A stretch of 64,000 nucleotides of DNA, from the NCBI GenBank assembly GCA_900291925.1, contig UWYS01000001.1, positions 806,001-870,000 of the forward strand, written 5' to 3'. A program made the position numbers and the translations under genes. The notes beneath the pieces were generated by a model. The model ran no database searches and was not told the origin of the DNA. It saw only the letters and a list, made by a program, of their open reading frames with translations. Below, in pieces: positions 1-9,842 of this stretch (the first letter of the stretch is position 1; each line of letters starts with the position of its first letter). The stretch comes from Thecaphora thlaspeos (lineage: Eukaryota; Basidiomycota; Ustilaginomycetes; Urocystidales; Glomosporiaceae).

Positions 1-82
1 CAGGCGTAGCCAAGGGCGATGCCAGCAGCGCCGTCGCCGCCAGCAAGAGGGCGGCGAGCAGGGCCAAAGGGTTAATGAACAT
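1..82 (-). CDS. Secreted or membrane protein, N-terminus only (cut by window edge)
   Basis: Reading leftward from the ATG, the 27 visible codons give a Met-Phe-Ile-Asn start, then a run of Leu and Ala, then a Ser-Pro-Leu-Ala-Thr-Pro stretch. That is a typical secretory signal peptide with a likely cleavage site after Ala-Ser. The rest of the gene lies outside the window, so the product cannot be named. A TATATA box lies about 230 bases upstream on the same strand, which supports this start. Confidence 0.6.
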   Translation of the reverse strand, partial: MFINPLALLAALLLAATALLASPLATP

Positions 83-766
83 GGCGAGGTCGTGGGTCGA
101 TCGGCCAGTCGCAAAGAGGACAAGAACGTCTGCGAGGGCGAGGGGGAAAGTGTAAGCCGCGGGCGCGGGCGAGGAAGGCGCAGAAGCAAGACGGTAGGGA
201 TCAGGAAGTGAGGAGAGATGGCAAGGCAGAGGGACCGGATGAGAGCGCTGATCAAATGGTGCTCCTGGATGGGGGCTGGGAATCGTTGATCTTCATCAAG
301 CGACGGAGTCTATATAGAGCGGTGGGCACGCTGAGACGGCTCTGCCCTCTCTGGGAGTAGCTGGTGTTCCGCCGTGCTGTCTTTCCAGACCGTAGCGACG
401 ACGAGCGGGGCCCGCCTTACTCATCCTCCTGCTCGTGGTTCGGAGCAAGGAGCGACCGCCACCTGCCTCTCTCTCTCTCTCTCTCTGCCTCTCCATCCCC
501 CGTCCTTTCCCACGCGCGAAGGTCGTCCTGGCTAAAAAGGTCAAGACTGCACGCTCGGTGACCGATCATGCTGGCTCGCATCGCTCGTTCATCAGTCAGA
601 GTAGGCAGCTACGGCTTGCCGCTTTTGTTGGTACCGTCCTCTCGCCGTAGGGGGTCGATTTTCACCACGTAGGCACAGGCCGAGCGTAGCCGTTCCCATT
701 ACACTCCTCCCAAGTCAAGTTTGAGTCAAGAACGAGCAGAGCGCAGAAAGAATCTTTCGATCGAAA
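83..766. other. Intergenic: divergent or terminal spacer with CT-dinucleotide run
   Basis: No convincing gene. It holds the promoter of the leftward secreted protein, a (CT)n run at about 467-486, and the 3' flank of the DAHP synthase gene. Small ORFs here are low complexity. Confidence 0.5.
311..316 (-). promoter_or_regulatory. TATA box for the leftward secreted-protein gene
   Basis: TATATA within CTCTATATAGAC on the minus strand, about 230 bases upstream of the signal-peptide ATG. Placement is plausible for a fungal core promoter with a long 5' UTR; not proven. Confidence 0.4.
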
Positions 767-2647
767 TCAGCGCGACGTGATACCACAGATGAGCTGTGCG
801 AGCAACTCGTCGCCCGATCCCGTCTCGATGATAGCCTTCTGTCTCAACTTGACCTCTTCCGTGGTGTGCTGCTCGGTGTGCGACCTCCCGTTCGCTCCTG
901 CCGCGTGTCGGTCGACGTTGTCCGCGTTCCTCTTCTGCAACCTCTGCTTCCTAAAGTAATGACTCAGCAGGAAGGCGACGTCCAGACTCTGTTCAAAGTT
1001 GAGGCGCGGATCGCAGTGACTCTTGTAACCCCTCTTCAGATCTTCCGGACGAAGACGCATCGATCCGCCAAAGCACTCCGTGACGTCCTGGTCGCCCGTC
1101 AGCTCGAGATGGACACCGCCGACGCGAAGCGTAGGGAAATCGCACGAGATGATGTCGAGGAAGTGCAGGATCTCAGAGATGATGTCGCCAAACGAGCGCG
1201 TCTTGAGCGGTTGCGCGCACGGGTCGGTCGAGGTGGGAGGGTAGGGCGACGTCTGCGTGTTGCCGTGCATCGGGTCGCAGAGTAGGATGATCGAGTCGCC
1301 GTGCGAAGACGCGGCAATGGCAGACAGGAGCGGAGGGAGGTGTGAGGCCACCTCGCTCGCCCCCAAACGGATGATGACCATCACGCGATCCTTTTCCTTG
1401 CCGTAACGCACGGACGACGATCCGCTGCCCGCTGCGTCGCTTCCGCGTCCCTCGTCTGCGTCCGAGTGCGAGCGAGAGGCGGGAAGCGCGACGTCCGGGT
1501 TCAACATGTCGAGGATCTCAATGAGCTCCTGCGGCTTCATCGACGGTCCCACCTTGATGCCGACCGGGTTGCGGATCGAGGCAAAGTAGTCCATGTGCGC
1601 ACCGTCGAGCTGCCGTGTCCGGTCGCCCAGCCAGATGGTGTGCGCCGACAGAGCGTAGCGGTCCGCCTGCGGCGAGGCGTTGGCCGCTGTAGCTGTGGCT
1701 GTGGCCGTCGTCGCCGTCGCCGTCGCCGCCTCGTCGTGCGAGAGGGTGGCCCGGGACGGGTTGGAGGCGGTGGGCCTTCGCACCAGTCTCGTCAGTGCCT
1801 CCTCGTAGTCCAGCGCAAGCCCCTCGTGGCTGATAAAGTAGTCGACCGAGTTGAGGACGTTGTTGTTGCCGACGCCCGGATCGGCGCCGATGGTGCGCAT
1901 AAAGTCAAGGGCGTCGGTGAGGCTGTCGACGACCGACTTAAACTCGTCCTGGAGCGCGCGAGACTGGACGTGCTGGAAGCTCCACTGGCGCGGAGCGTGG
2001 AGGTCGGCGAGGCCGCTGGAAAGCTCGGAACGGATGTGGTTGAGGGTGGCGGCCGAGTGGAAGTAGGCCTGGAATAGACGTTCCGGGTCGGGGATGCGGC
2101 CGCTCGGCGGTTCGGCGGCGAAGGCGTTGATGTTGTCGCCGCGGAACGAGATGATTTCCTCCTTGCGGCTCTCGCCCGTCGCTGGATCGGTGCGGACGAC
2201 GGTCTCGGTAGGTTTGGAGCGCGGCTTGGCGTACTGTCCCGCGATCCTGCCGATGCGGACGACGGGCTTGCGCGCGCCCCAGATGAGGATGAGGCTCATG
2301 AGGAGCGAGAGCTTGAGCTTGGCCTGGATCTGCTCCGGGTTGCAGTAGTCGAAGAGCTCGGCGCAATCGCCCGTCTGAAGGAGGAAGGCCTTGCCCTCGG
2401 CGACGGCGGCGAGCTGTGTGCGCAGGCGGTCGATCTCGAACGGCGAGACGAGACCGGGCAGCTTGCCGATGTGCTGCAGCACCGATTCGACGGCATGCTG
2501 CGACGGGTAGTCGACCTGCTGCGCCTGGTGCTTCTGGCGCCAGGTCGGGTTGGCGTGGTAGGCGGCGACGGCCGCAGCCGCCGAGCTGCTGCTGGCATTG
2601 GCATTGACGGCATTGGAGGAAGAGGAGGACAAGGGGGCGGCGGACAT
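767..2647 (-). CDS. Class II (plant-type) 3-deoxy-D-arabino-heptulosonate-7-phosphate synthase
   Basis: First enzyme of the shikimate pathway: condenses phosphoenolpyruvate with erythrose 4-phosphate. The protein is 626 residues from the chosen Met (MSAAP). Family hallmarks in order are NPTWRQKHQAQQVDYPS near the N-terminus, LLQTGDCAELFDYC, RPVVRIGR-like KPVVRIGRIAGQYAKPRS, FISHEGLALDYEEALTR, HTIWLGDRTRQLDGAH, IRNPVGIKVGP, LCDPMHGNT, HLELTGDQDVTECFGG and YKSHCDPRLNFEQSLDVAF. These are the metal- and substrate-binding segments of the class II fold. It is longer than most fungal members because of Ala/Thr-rich and Ser/Asp-rich insertions and a charged C-terminal tail. An upstream in-frame Met at 2908 would add 87 low-complexity residues; I prefer 2647. 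No intron is needed. It is transcribed divergently from the secreted-protein gene at 3450. Confidence 0.93.
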   Translation of the reverse strand: MSAAPLSSSSSNAVNANASSSSAAAAVAAYHANPTWRQKHQAQQVDYPSQHAVESVLQHIGKLPGLVSPFEIDRLRTQLAAVAEGKAFLLQTGDCAELFDYCNPEQIQAKLKLSLLMSLILIWGARKPVVRIGRIAGQYAKPRSKPTETVVRTDPATGESRKEEIISFRGDNINAFAAEPPSGRIPDPERLFQAYFHSAATLNHIRSELSSGLADLHAPRQWSFQHVQSRALQDEFKSVVDSLTDALDFMRTIGADPGVGNNNVLNSVDYFISHEGLALDYEEALTRLVRRPTASNPSRATLSHDEAATATATTATATATAANASPQADRYALSAHTIWLGDRTRQLDGAHMDYFASIRNPVGIKVGPSMKPQELIEILDMLNPDVALPASRSHSDADEGRGSDAAGSGSSSVRYGKEKDRVMVIIRLGASEVASHLPPLLSAIAASSHGDSIILLCDPMHGNTQTSPYPPTSTDPCAQPLKTRSFGDIISEILHFLDIISCDFPTLRVGGVHLELTGDQDVTECFGGSMRLRPEDLKRGYKSHCDPRLNFEQSLDVAFLLSHYFRKQRLQKRNADNVDRHAAGANGRSHTEQHTTEEVKLRQKAIIETGSGDELLAQLICGITSR

Positions 2648-3449
2648 TGTCGCGAGAAGGGTCGTTGTTGGTGGTGGTGGTGGTAGGGAAGCAAGGCAGG
2701 TCCAGACGCGAGTGTGGATGTCGTTGCTTGTCGCAGAGGACTGCAGGGTGGTGGAGGGAATGCCGGCGGATGTTGTGCCGGCGGCAGTGACTCGGAGGGA
2801 AGGCTGCTGCGGTGTGAGTGGGCGTTGTAGCAACGTTGGAAGGGTGCCGTGTATGCGTTGGGAAGGAGAAGAAGAACAAGGAAAAGGAAAAGGCGGCGTT
2901 GGGGCCACTGCATTATTGCAGCTTCGGCTCGCTGCGCGGCACTGGCGGCCTGGCTTTAGCGGGCTGCCCTTCTCCGAACCGCCGCAACGCTACGCTTCCC
3001 GCGCGAGAGGCACAGCGCGTCGTCAGGCGTGCGTGCCTCGGCCCTCACGCCTCGTCCATGCCATGCCATGCCATGCCATCCCACCAGAGCTAGCTGCTAG
3101 CACAGGCTCAAAGACGCGCCCTCGGGGCTCAAGCCGCGCCCTCGGGGCTCCTCTTTTGACTACTCTTGATCATCCTTCCACCTGGCGAGAGCCAAAGCTT
3201 TGCGACGCTCATCTCCATCGTCTGCGCCCTCTCACGGTGATGAGCAGCCGTCTCCCCTCTATGAGTCAGTCGTCCGGCGGTCTCAGGAAGCGAAATATAA
3301 ATCCAGGCCCAACATATTCCACCGTCCTTTACTGGCCCCTCTTTCGCCTTTCTCGTCTGCCAGGCTCTCCTAACAGCTTATCATCTGCCCTCTGGCACTT
3401 TTCCACCCGCTCCCCGACCAGTCTCCACAACCATCCACCAATCCACCAC
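2648..3449. other. Divergent promoter region with CCATG microsatellite
   Basis: Spacer between two divergent genes. It contains a (CCATG)n array at about 3056-3080, a 17-base direct duplication containing GCCCTCGGGGCTC at about 3117-3151, and a TATAAAT-like AT-rich patch near 3294 that may serve the rightward gene. The long ORF that runs through it continues in frame into the rightward gene but upstream of the signal peptide is low complexity. Confidence 0.5.
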
Positions 3450-4712
3450 ATGCGCTTCCTCGACTCTCCGCCGACTCTCCTCCTCCTTCTCCTCTCTTTC
3501 TGCCCGTGCTTCGCTTATGCCGTACCGATGATCCCGTCTCGCTCCCCACGCATCCTTTCCAGCCACCACGACACCATCGAACGACGAGGTTTCAGCCTCT
3601 CTGGGCTCTACACCAACATCAAGCAGGCCCTCCGCGGCAAACCTTCTAACGCCGTCCCCATCGAGTTGGGCGACGGCCAAAGCGCCTGGATCCCACTCGT
3701 CGTCAACGATGTCGACAAGGAGGACCGTATCGCCCGCTTCCTCGATGGCACCAAAGTCATCCCGGGTAAGAAGGTGGCCGAGTCCCTCGGATATGTCAAA
3801 GTCTCGGTTGGAGGTTCGACCAGCGCTGCAGTGCCGCACCTTTCCGCCCCGAACACCCTCACTATGGTCCAAGAGGGAGCAGGAGGGGCAGGAGGAGCAA
3901 GGACCCGTTCGGCCGCTGCTTCTTCCCCTCTCCTCCCAGGCCAAGCGGGGTACGGTACCCTTCCACTCGAACAACACCGTCACCAGCTCGCCGCACTCAA
4001 CGCCGACCTAGCGCACCTTCAGTCAGATCCGAACAGAAGGATGCTCGTCCCTCTCCAGGTCCAACACGTAGTGCAACAGAAGAAGAATCTCAAACTGCAG
4101 ATGGCCATCAATGCAGAGTCAGAAAAGATTGCAAGGCACAAGGAGTTACAACATATCGCGATGCAGGAAAAAAGGAGGAAACAGGAGGAGATGATCAGCG
4201 GCTTGAGCAATCTCAGGCAGAGGGAGAAGGAGGAAGGCGGATCTACGAGGAGGGGCAGGTTGAGACAAGCCGCGTTGGGAGGGTTGAGGAAGTTGACCAA
4301 GGGAGGTAGTGGTCGTGGTGTTGCAGCGGGCGGTGCAGGGTCGGGGAACGAGGCGAGACCCTCGACAGTCCGACCAAGTCCGAGCCCGGCACAGGGAGAG
4401 ACGAGCATCGTCGCTACACCGACGACCTCGTCGCTTGCTCGCCACTCGGCCGACGAATCTTTCGGATCTGCACGAGCCTCTCTCCCATCCTCACGCTCCT
4501 CTTCCTCGCTGTCGTCAAACACGGACGACTTATCCCGAAGACTTTCTCCGTCTCCCGACGCATCCAGCTCCAACGTTGGGCAGGTTCGAAAGCATGACAT
4601 CGACACCTCACATCTCACCAGGTTTCTGAACCGTCAAGGATCCTCCTTCTCCTCCCTCTCGCGAACAGATAGTCTCGAGACGCCTCGCCGCCCCGACACA
4701 CCGCGTGCCTAG
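3450..4712 (+). CDS. Secreted protein with central coiled coil and Ser-rich tail, unknown function
   Basis: 420 residues, single exon. I place the start at the Met that opens a classical signal peptide: MRFLD, then a run of six Leu, cleaved after about residue 24 (Phe-Ala-Tyr-Ala). A Kex2-like Glu-Arg-Arg follows near residue 44. Residues about 55-130 look globular (IELGDGQSAWIPLVV, DKEDRIARFLDGTK). Residues about 180-265 form a Gln/Lys/Glu-rich coiled coil. The tail is Ser/Pro/Arg-rich and probably disordered. I recognise no domain. The same frame is open upstream to 2598, but that part lacks protein-like composition. The gene converges with the flavin oxidoreductase gene. Confidence 0.7.
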   Translation: MRFLDSPPTLLLLLLSFCPCFAYAVPMIPSRSPRILSSHHDTIERRGFSLSGLYTNIKQALRGKPSNAVPIELGDGQSAWIPLVVNDVDKEDRIARFLDGTKVIPGKKVAESLGYVKVSVGGSTSAAVPHLSAPNTLTMVQEGAGGAGGARTRSAAASSPLLPGQAGYGTLPLEQHRHQLAALNADLAHLQSDPNRRMLVPLQVQHVVQQKKNLKLQMAINAESEKIARHKELQHIAMQEKRRKQEEMISGLSNLRQREKEEGGSTRRGRLRQAALGGLRKLTKGGSGRGVAAGGAGSGNEARPSTVRPSPSPAQGETSIVATPTTSSLARHSADESFGSARASLPSSRSSSSLSSNTDDLSRRLSPSPDASSSNVGQVRKHDIDTSHLTRFLNRQGSSFSSLSRTDSLETPRRPDTPRA

Positions 4713-5010
4713 CGAACGGGAGGGAGATGCATTCGTGCGCTCGCCTCCGTCCTCTGAGCCGGAGCGCCCTTCCCGGTAGCCTGTCAAGTTCGACGCCAAG
4801 AGCTTCCACGACTCCGACGAGCCCGGTGAGATTTCGAGCGTCACGTTCGGTCCGAATGCAAACCGGCGATAGCCAAATCCCCTCCATCTGCGATCCCGCA
4901 CAATTCCGATCCTCCCATCTCACATGTCCTCGTACGCAGAAAACATCCCTCTCGCAACCGCATGTCCATAACTGCACCTCAACGACAAAGAAGCCCGCTC
5001 AAAAGCCCGC

Positions 5011-6999
5011 TCAAGAGCGAATGTACGAAAACAGCAGACCCTGACCCAGCGCCAAGAATGCCACGACAACGGCCGTCGACCGCAGCAACCAGGCCGTCAT
5101 GGACTGGGCCTCTTCCGCCTTTTTGCCGGTCGGAGCGCTTGCGAGGTCGCGGAAGAGCTTGACGACTGATGCCTTTGGATCCGGACGGTCGCCGATCGCG
5201 ATCTGGGCCATCATGAGCGAGTGCCACATCCTGCCCCCATCGGTATGAGAAGAACGAGGGAGGGGGAAAGGGGGAGAGATATAGAAAGGTGTGAGTTTGC
5301 ACGCCTAGTGGAAAGGGCAGTGGAGAAACACCTGCGAATCGATTCACGTTCCCCACCCGGCACCGATGAGCTTGATCGGCAAGAGACCGAGCGCTCCGAC
5401 GGCGGGGACGGTGTACTTAGGCGTATCCGCCTCTAGGTCCGGGAGCGACGGGTCGAGCAGCCGCAGCGGTAGGTCAGGGTAAAGAGCGGCCGGCCGGCCG
5501 AGACACGCCATATCTACGCCTGCTCCTCCTCCAACCTCGCCATTGTTTTCGCCCTCGCTGGACGGTGAGAGGACCGATGCGATGCCTGCGCGCGTCCGCA
5601 GACCGCCCGTCAGGATCAGCTTGAGGCGCGCCTCGTCGGTCGAGGTTGAGGAAGATGAAACGACCGATCGGCACTGGCGCGAGAACGAGGCAAAGAAGGC
5701 TTCCCGTGCCGCGGTGCGCTTCGACACCTTGGGTCGATGCCCCGAGAGCTTGGCCTTTTCGGCTTCCGAGTCGAAGCCCTCCATGAAAAAGGCTATTAGA
5801 GCGGTAAAGGCGAGGCGAGTCAGGGAAAATAATTTCAGAGCTTGGACACGAAGAGACTGCGGACAGAGGCTGAGCGACCGAACTTACAAGGGTTCTCGTA
5901 GTTGCCGCCGCTTATCTCGACAAAGTCAACGCCGCCGTTTTCAGAGAGCCATCGAACGTTGAGCAGCGCGTCCTCCTCGGTCAGGCCGCCCTGGACGTAG
6001 TCGCTGGAGTTGAGCTGGTGGTCGTACAGCGATAGGGAAGAAGGATCAGCCTCATTAGCGCGTCGACCTCGCCGGCAGGGGCGTAGAAAGCCCCATCGAG
6101 GGGCGGCCGAGAAACTCACCTTGACACCGACGAGGAAATCGTCGCCGGTCGCCTTCCTCACGCCGTCGACAATCTCGAGCAGCAGTCTGGCCCTGTTCTC
6201 AGCACTGCCGCCGTACCGGTCCTTTCTGGTGTTGGTGAGCGGGCTGAGGAACGCGGCGAGCATGTATCCATGGCTGCCGTGGAGTTCGACGCCGTCGAAT
6301 CCGGCCTGTTCGCACATTTTGGCCGCCTCGACGAAGCGGTCCTTGAGCCATTGGATCTGGCCGAGCGACATCTCGATCGGCGTGCCCCACATGACCTTGT
6401 CGAACGCGGTGCCAAGGGGGCCCAGGTGCGACGTGGGCCGCATGGGCACGGCGGAGGGGGCGATGGGGTTGGTGAAGATGTTCCTGCCTGAGCCTCGCAT
6501 CGACTGGCGGCCGGCATGGACGAGCTGAACCACGCCGAGCGGACGCTGCGAGGCGGGCAGGTCGGCCTGGTCCCTCCCCGTCACCGCATCGGCGTAGACC
6601 TTAAAAGCCCTCTTGAAGGCGGCCTTTTCGGCGACGTCGGCGTTGGCCGAGGGGATGGTGACGTCGAATGGCGTGCCCAGGTGGGTGTTGTCGATCGCGA
6701 CGTTGCCCGTGATGATGAGACCCCAGCCACCACGAGCCCAGCTGCGGTAGAGTTCGAGATGGGCAGGCGTCGGCGGTCCTCCTCCCAGCTGGGCCAGCAT
6801 CTCTTCCATCGGTGCCTGTTGGGTCAGATAGGGGAGGGGCGTCGGTGCAGAAAGGGAAGTCAGCCGGGACTCGTCAAGCTCGACGCGACGGCGCTTTGCC
6901 ACGTACCTTTGCCAAGCGGTTGGGCGCTCGTTTTCCGCCCGCAAACGCGAGCGGGCGGGCGATGGTCTCGGTGTGGCTCTGCGCAGAAGGGTTCGACAT
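5011..6999 (-). CDS. NADH:flavin oxidoreductase (Old Yellow Enzyme/YqjM-like) with C-terminal membrane anchor
   Basis: FMN-dependent ene-reductase family protein of 526 residues. Five exons: 6907-6999, 6120-6815, 5888-6014, 5348-5792, 5011-5230; all phases join. Visible motifs are the N-terminal SNPSAQSHTETIARPLAF segment, APMEEMLAQL, GWGLIITGNV, QLVHAGRQS, AGFDGVELHGSHGYMLAAFLS, RKDRYGGSAENRARLLLEI, VGVK-LNSSDY and VDFVEISGGNYENP. These are the FMN-binding and substrate His/His-Asn regions of the family. The C-terminus carries a single hydrophobic helix (RSTAVVVAFLALGQGLLF) followed by YIRS, suggesting tail-anchoring to an internal membrane. The enzyme barrel is normal, but the anchor is not standard. 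Substrate unknown. Confidence 0.9.
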
Positions 7000-7464
7000 G
7001 GTGTGCGGTATGTGCCGGTCTTGGTATCGTTGCCGCCGCGGTTGTGTGGAGGAGCGAAGTTGCGGACAATGGGGGAAGGTTGCGATGGAAGAGGGGAGAA
7101 GAGTGCGGGAAGCCTTGTGGTCCCAGTCGTTCTTTGTATCTTTCACGCTTTCTGCCTAAGTTAATGGCCGTCTGACATAGTCGGCTTTCGGCTGCCGTTT
7201 GAAAGCGTGCCCACGTGATGGGAGCGACGCGTTGTCGAGGCACCGTCGTGCGTCGTGCGTGAGCGTGGAGTGGAGGCGAGTCGAGCATGAGATCTCGGAA
7301 GCCGGCCCCGCGCCGTAAGACTATGCGTCGCATCGCATCGCCGCCTTCCGGCTTCCGTCTCCTGCATCGTGCTGGAAGAAGCACCCACGACAAAGTCCAA
7401 AAGACTCTTGCTAGACGCTATCGACGGGTATGGGCGCACAAGACAGTCAGTTGCTTGACCCTGT

Positions 7465-8550
7465 TCATTGCGCCGCAGCGGCCGCAAATACCTTGAGCTC
7501 GTCCACCTCGGCGCGCTGGTGCGATGCGGTGTCGTGGCCCGCCGAGCTCCATATCCTCCTCAGGCGCATGTTGGCGTGAACGGCGACGTAGGCGACCGAG
7601 TCAAAGCGCTCAAAACGTTCAAAGATGCGCCGAACGGGCCGATCCGCTTCTTGGTCGCCTCCTCTTCCTCCTCTTCCTCCTCTTCCTCCTCTTCCTCCTC
7701 TTCCTCCTCCTCCTCCTCCTCCTTCACCTCCCCCTCCTTGGCCCTGCCGTTCCGTCGGGTGACCTGACGATCCCGTCAGCCCCTTGGCGGATGAGAGAGA
7801 GAGGAGCTTGCGATCGTTGAGGTGTGGGACCAGTTGCGCCAGCGAGAGGGTGACCGAGAGCCACGGCGTAAAGCTCGTTGCGCTGGCTTGCGGATCGGGC
7901 GGCAGGCTGATGGGCAGATGCAGGATGGGACCTTTGTCTGTCGTCGGCCCCTCTTTACCCCGCTGTCTGCGTATGTCGCGGTAGCCTGTCGCTCCGCCGT
8001 CCTCGCTGCTTGCCTTGGGCAGGTAAAGAGCGGGCCTGGCCTGGAAGTTGCTGATGCGTATCCTGGCCCTCTTGCCGCGGGCATCGCGGATGCCGACCTC
8101 GATCAGGAACGGCTTCGACCCAAGCGGGCGGAACTGAACGTGAAGGAAAGGCAGCTCGAGTCCAAGCTCATCCTCGAGCTTGTCGCGGCCGGCGCTGCTG
8201 GTCCTGCTGCTCCGATCGAGGAGAGGCGGCGTGCGTATGTAGGTCGTTCTGATGGTGGGCGACTGGAGGTGGAGCACGGTATCCTCGAGCAGACCGCGCA
8301 TCGACTCTGGCCGGTCACCACCGGATGTGGGCGCATCGGTGCGAAGCTGGAAGCGGCGAGGATCTCGCTGGAGTTGGACAGCGTCGTTGGCGGGGAGGTC
8401 GGCGCAGAGGTCGTCGCAGTCGCGGACGAGAATGAGGCCGGAGTCTTCTGGCAGCTCGAGGTCGACGTGGGTGGAAAAGAGGGCAAAGGGCGACGAAGAG
8501 GTCGACGAGAAGAGCGAGACAAGCGGCGGCTGGACGGTGTTGCGCAGCAT
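7465..8550 (-). CDS. cfap20: CFAP20/Bug22 family protein (DUF667/CFA20 domain)
   Basis: 361 residues, one exon, start chosen at MLRNTVQ because it aligns with the invariant Met-Phe-Lys-Asn-Thr-Phe-Gln start of the family. Collinear similarity to CFAP20 runs through the whole chain: the Val-Ser-Leu-Phe-Ser start, TVLHLQSPTIRTTYIRTP, LGLELPFLHVQFR, FLIEVGIRDARGKRARIR, ISNFQA, LHLPISLP, then VAYVAVHANMRLRRIW near the C-terminus. In animals and algae CFAP20 sits on the inner junction of ciliary doublet microtubules, and a nuclear transcription or splicing role has been proposed. Two insertions make this copy nearly twice the usual length of about 190 residues: an N-terminal Asp/Arg-rich loop and a Gly/Arg-rich loop near residue 280 made by a microsatellite. 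Role in a fungus without evident cilia is unknown. Confidence 0.85.
   Translation of the reverse strand: MLRNTVQPPLVSLFSSTSSSPFALFSTHVDLELPEDSGLILVRDCDDLCADLPANDAVQLQRDPRRFQLRTDAPTSGGDRPESMRGLLEDTVLHLQSPTIRTTYIRTPPLLDRSSRTSSAGRDKLEDELGLELPFLHVQFRPLGSKPFLIEVGIRDARGKRARIRISNFQARPALYLPKASSEDGGATGYRDIRRQRGKEGPTTDKGPILHLPISLPPDPQASATSFTPWLSVTLSLAQLVPHLNDRKLLSLSSAKGLTGSSGHPTERQGQGGGGEGGGGGGGRGGRGGRGGRGGRGGDQEADRPVRRIFERFERFDSVAYVAVHANMRLRRIWSSAGHDTASHQRAEVDELKVFAAAAAQ
7659..7722. repeat. CCTCTTCCT-type microsatellite inside the CFAP20 gene
   Basis: Pyrimidine array with 9-base period. Read on the minus strand it encodes the GGGGGGRGGRGG-type loop of the CFAP20 protein. Because the period is a multiple of three, length changes keep the frame. 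Confidence 0.8.
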
Positions 8551-8740
8551 GGGTCGTTGATCTGGATGGGGCAAGGGAGGCGGGTGAGGGGTGGAACGAT
8601 GATGAGGAAGGGTAGTGCCGACAGAGCGGCGGTGTGCCTTGTGCGGGCGCGGCAGGCAGGCGCTCGTGTGGAGGCAGAGACGCGCGACAAGAGGCAGCGG
8701 CCCGCGTCGCTGCCTGCACCCCATCCTTCCCTCATCCTCC

Positions 8741-8793
8741 TTCTATTTCCATTTTCTATTTCTATTTCTATTTCTATTTCCATTTTCATTTCC
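8741..8793. repeat. TTCTAT/ATTTCC hexanucleotide array in a divergent promoter
   Basis: Repeats of TTCTAT and TTTCCA type form an AT-richer island in the 290-base spacer between the CFAP20 gene (leftward) and the Dap1 gene (rightward). It could serve as a nucleosome-free promoter element for both. Confidence 0.5.
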
Positions 8794-8840
8794 ACCACCA
8801 CCACCACCAACGCCATCACGCCAATCCGCTCCGAGCAAAT

Positions 8841-9667
8841 ATGACGCGCCTCTCTGCAGGCACTGCCAGCGGCAGCACCACCGTCTCGTCATACGAGCAG
8901 CTAGTCAAGGTACGCTCCTCCCTCCCCCACACACCAGCGCAGCCCCACAGCCACCCGTACTGACCCCCCTCGGCATTCGCCCATATACACAGACTCTCCA
9001 CCCACTCTTCTCCAATCCGCTCAACATCATCCTCCTCCTCATCCTCCTCTACATCTCCGTCCCCCTGCTTCTCCCCTCTTCGCCCTTTTCCTCCAAATGG
9101 ACGCCCACGCTCCTACAGGCGCGTTCGCACTCCTCGGCTCCTTCGGACCGATACACCTACCTCCCGCCGCGCCATCCAGATTGCATCCAATGGCAACGCT
9201 ACACACCGCGCACACTCGCTCTCTACGACGGCACCACCGCCTCCGACACCAACGGATCGACATCGCGCATCCTTCTAGCCATCAATTCCAAGGTCTTTGA
9301 CGTCACCTCTGGTAGAAATTTTTACGGACCCGGTGGACCTTATGGCAACTTTGCCGGCAGGGACGCCAGTAGAGGCATGGCGAAGCAGAGTTTCGATCAG
9401 GAGATGATCACACCCCTCGACAGACCCATTGACAAGCTCGAGGACCTCACGCAGAGCGAAGTGTAAGTGTTCCACGGCACCGTGTCCGCGCTGGATGACG
9501 AGGAGCAAGGCGCTCACCCCGCTTGTCTGCTTGTCCGCCACTTCGCCCTGCCATCGCCCGCCGCCGCTATCAGGAAAAATATGAAGGAATGGGAGGCCAT
9601 GTTCACCGGCAAGTACGGCATCGTCGGCGAGCTAGTCGACGAGGACGAGCACCAGTCCCAGTCCTAG
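8841..9667 (+). CDS. dap1: Dap1/PGRMC-type membrane-associated progesterone receptor (heme-binding cytochrome b5-like)
   Basis: 210 residues. Exons 8841-8909, 8993-9462, 9574-9667. Residues about 30-50 form one transmembrane helix ([17 protein letters not shown]). The cytochrome b5-like MAPR domain follows: [48 protein letters not shown] and [19 protein letters not shown]. The Tyr residues of the FYGPGGPY segment are the heme-ligand region of the family. In yeast Dap1 binds heme and supports Erg11/CYP51 in ergosterol synthesis, so an ER-membrane role is expected. The gene is divergent from CFAP20 and convergent with the uridine kinase gene. Confidence 0.93.
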
Positions 9668-9842
9668 GCCGGTCGCTCCGTCCCCGCTCCGCCTCCTGTC
9701 AGCTCCCGCATTCAAAATACATATCTAGCTCACAGATGCCGCGGCATGCTACTCCTCTACGTACGTCCATGCTCGACGCGATATAGAGATTGTGCAGAGT
9801 CCTTTCTTGCTATCCATTTGCCCGTTCCCAACGCCGCCCGCA

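Noticed and set aside
2598..3449. Upstream extension of the ORF le ading into the secreted protein
   Set aside because: It overlaps the DAHP synthase start region and lacks protein-like composition; the signal peptide Met at 3450 gives a far better start.
7659..7722. Possible CRISPR-like array
   Set aside because: Simple microsatellite inside a eukaryotic coding sequence; no spacers.
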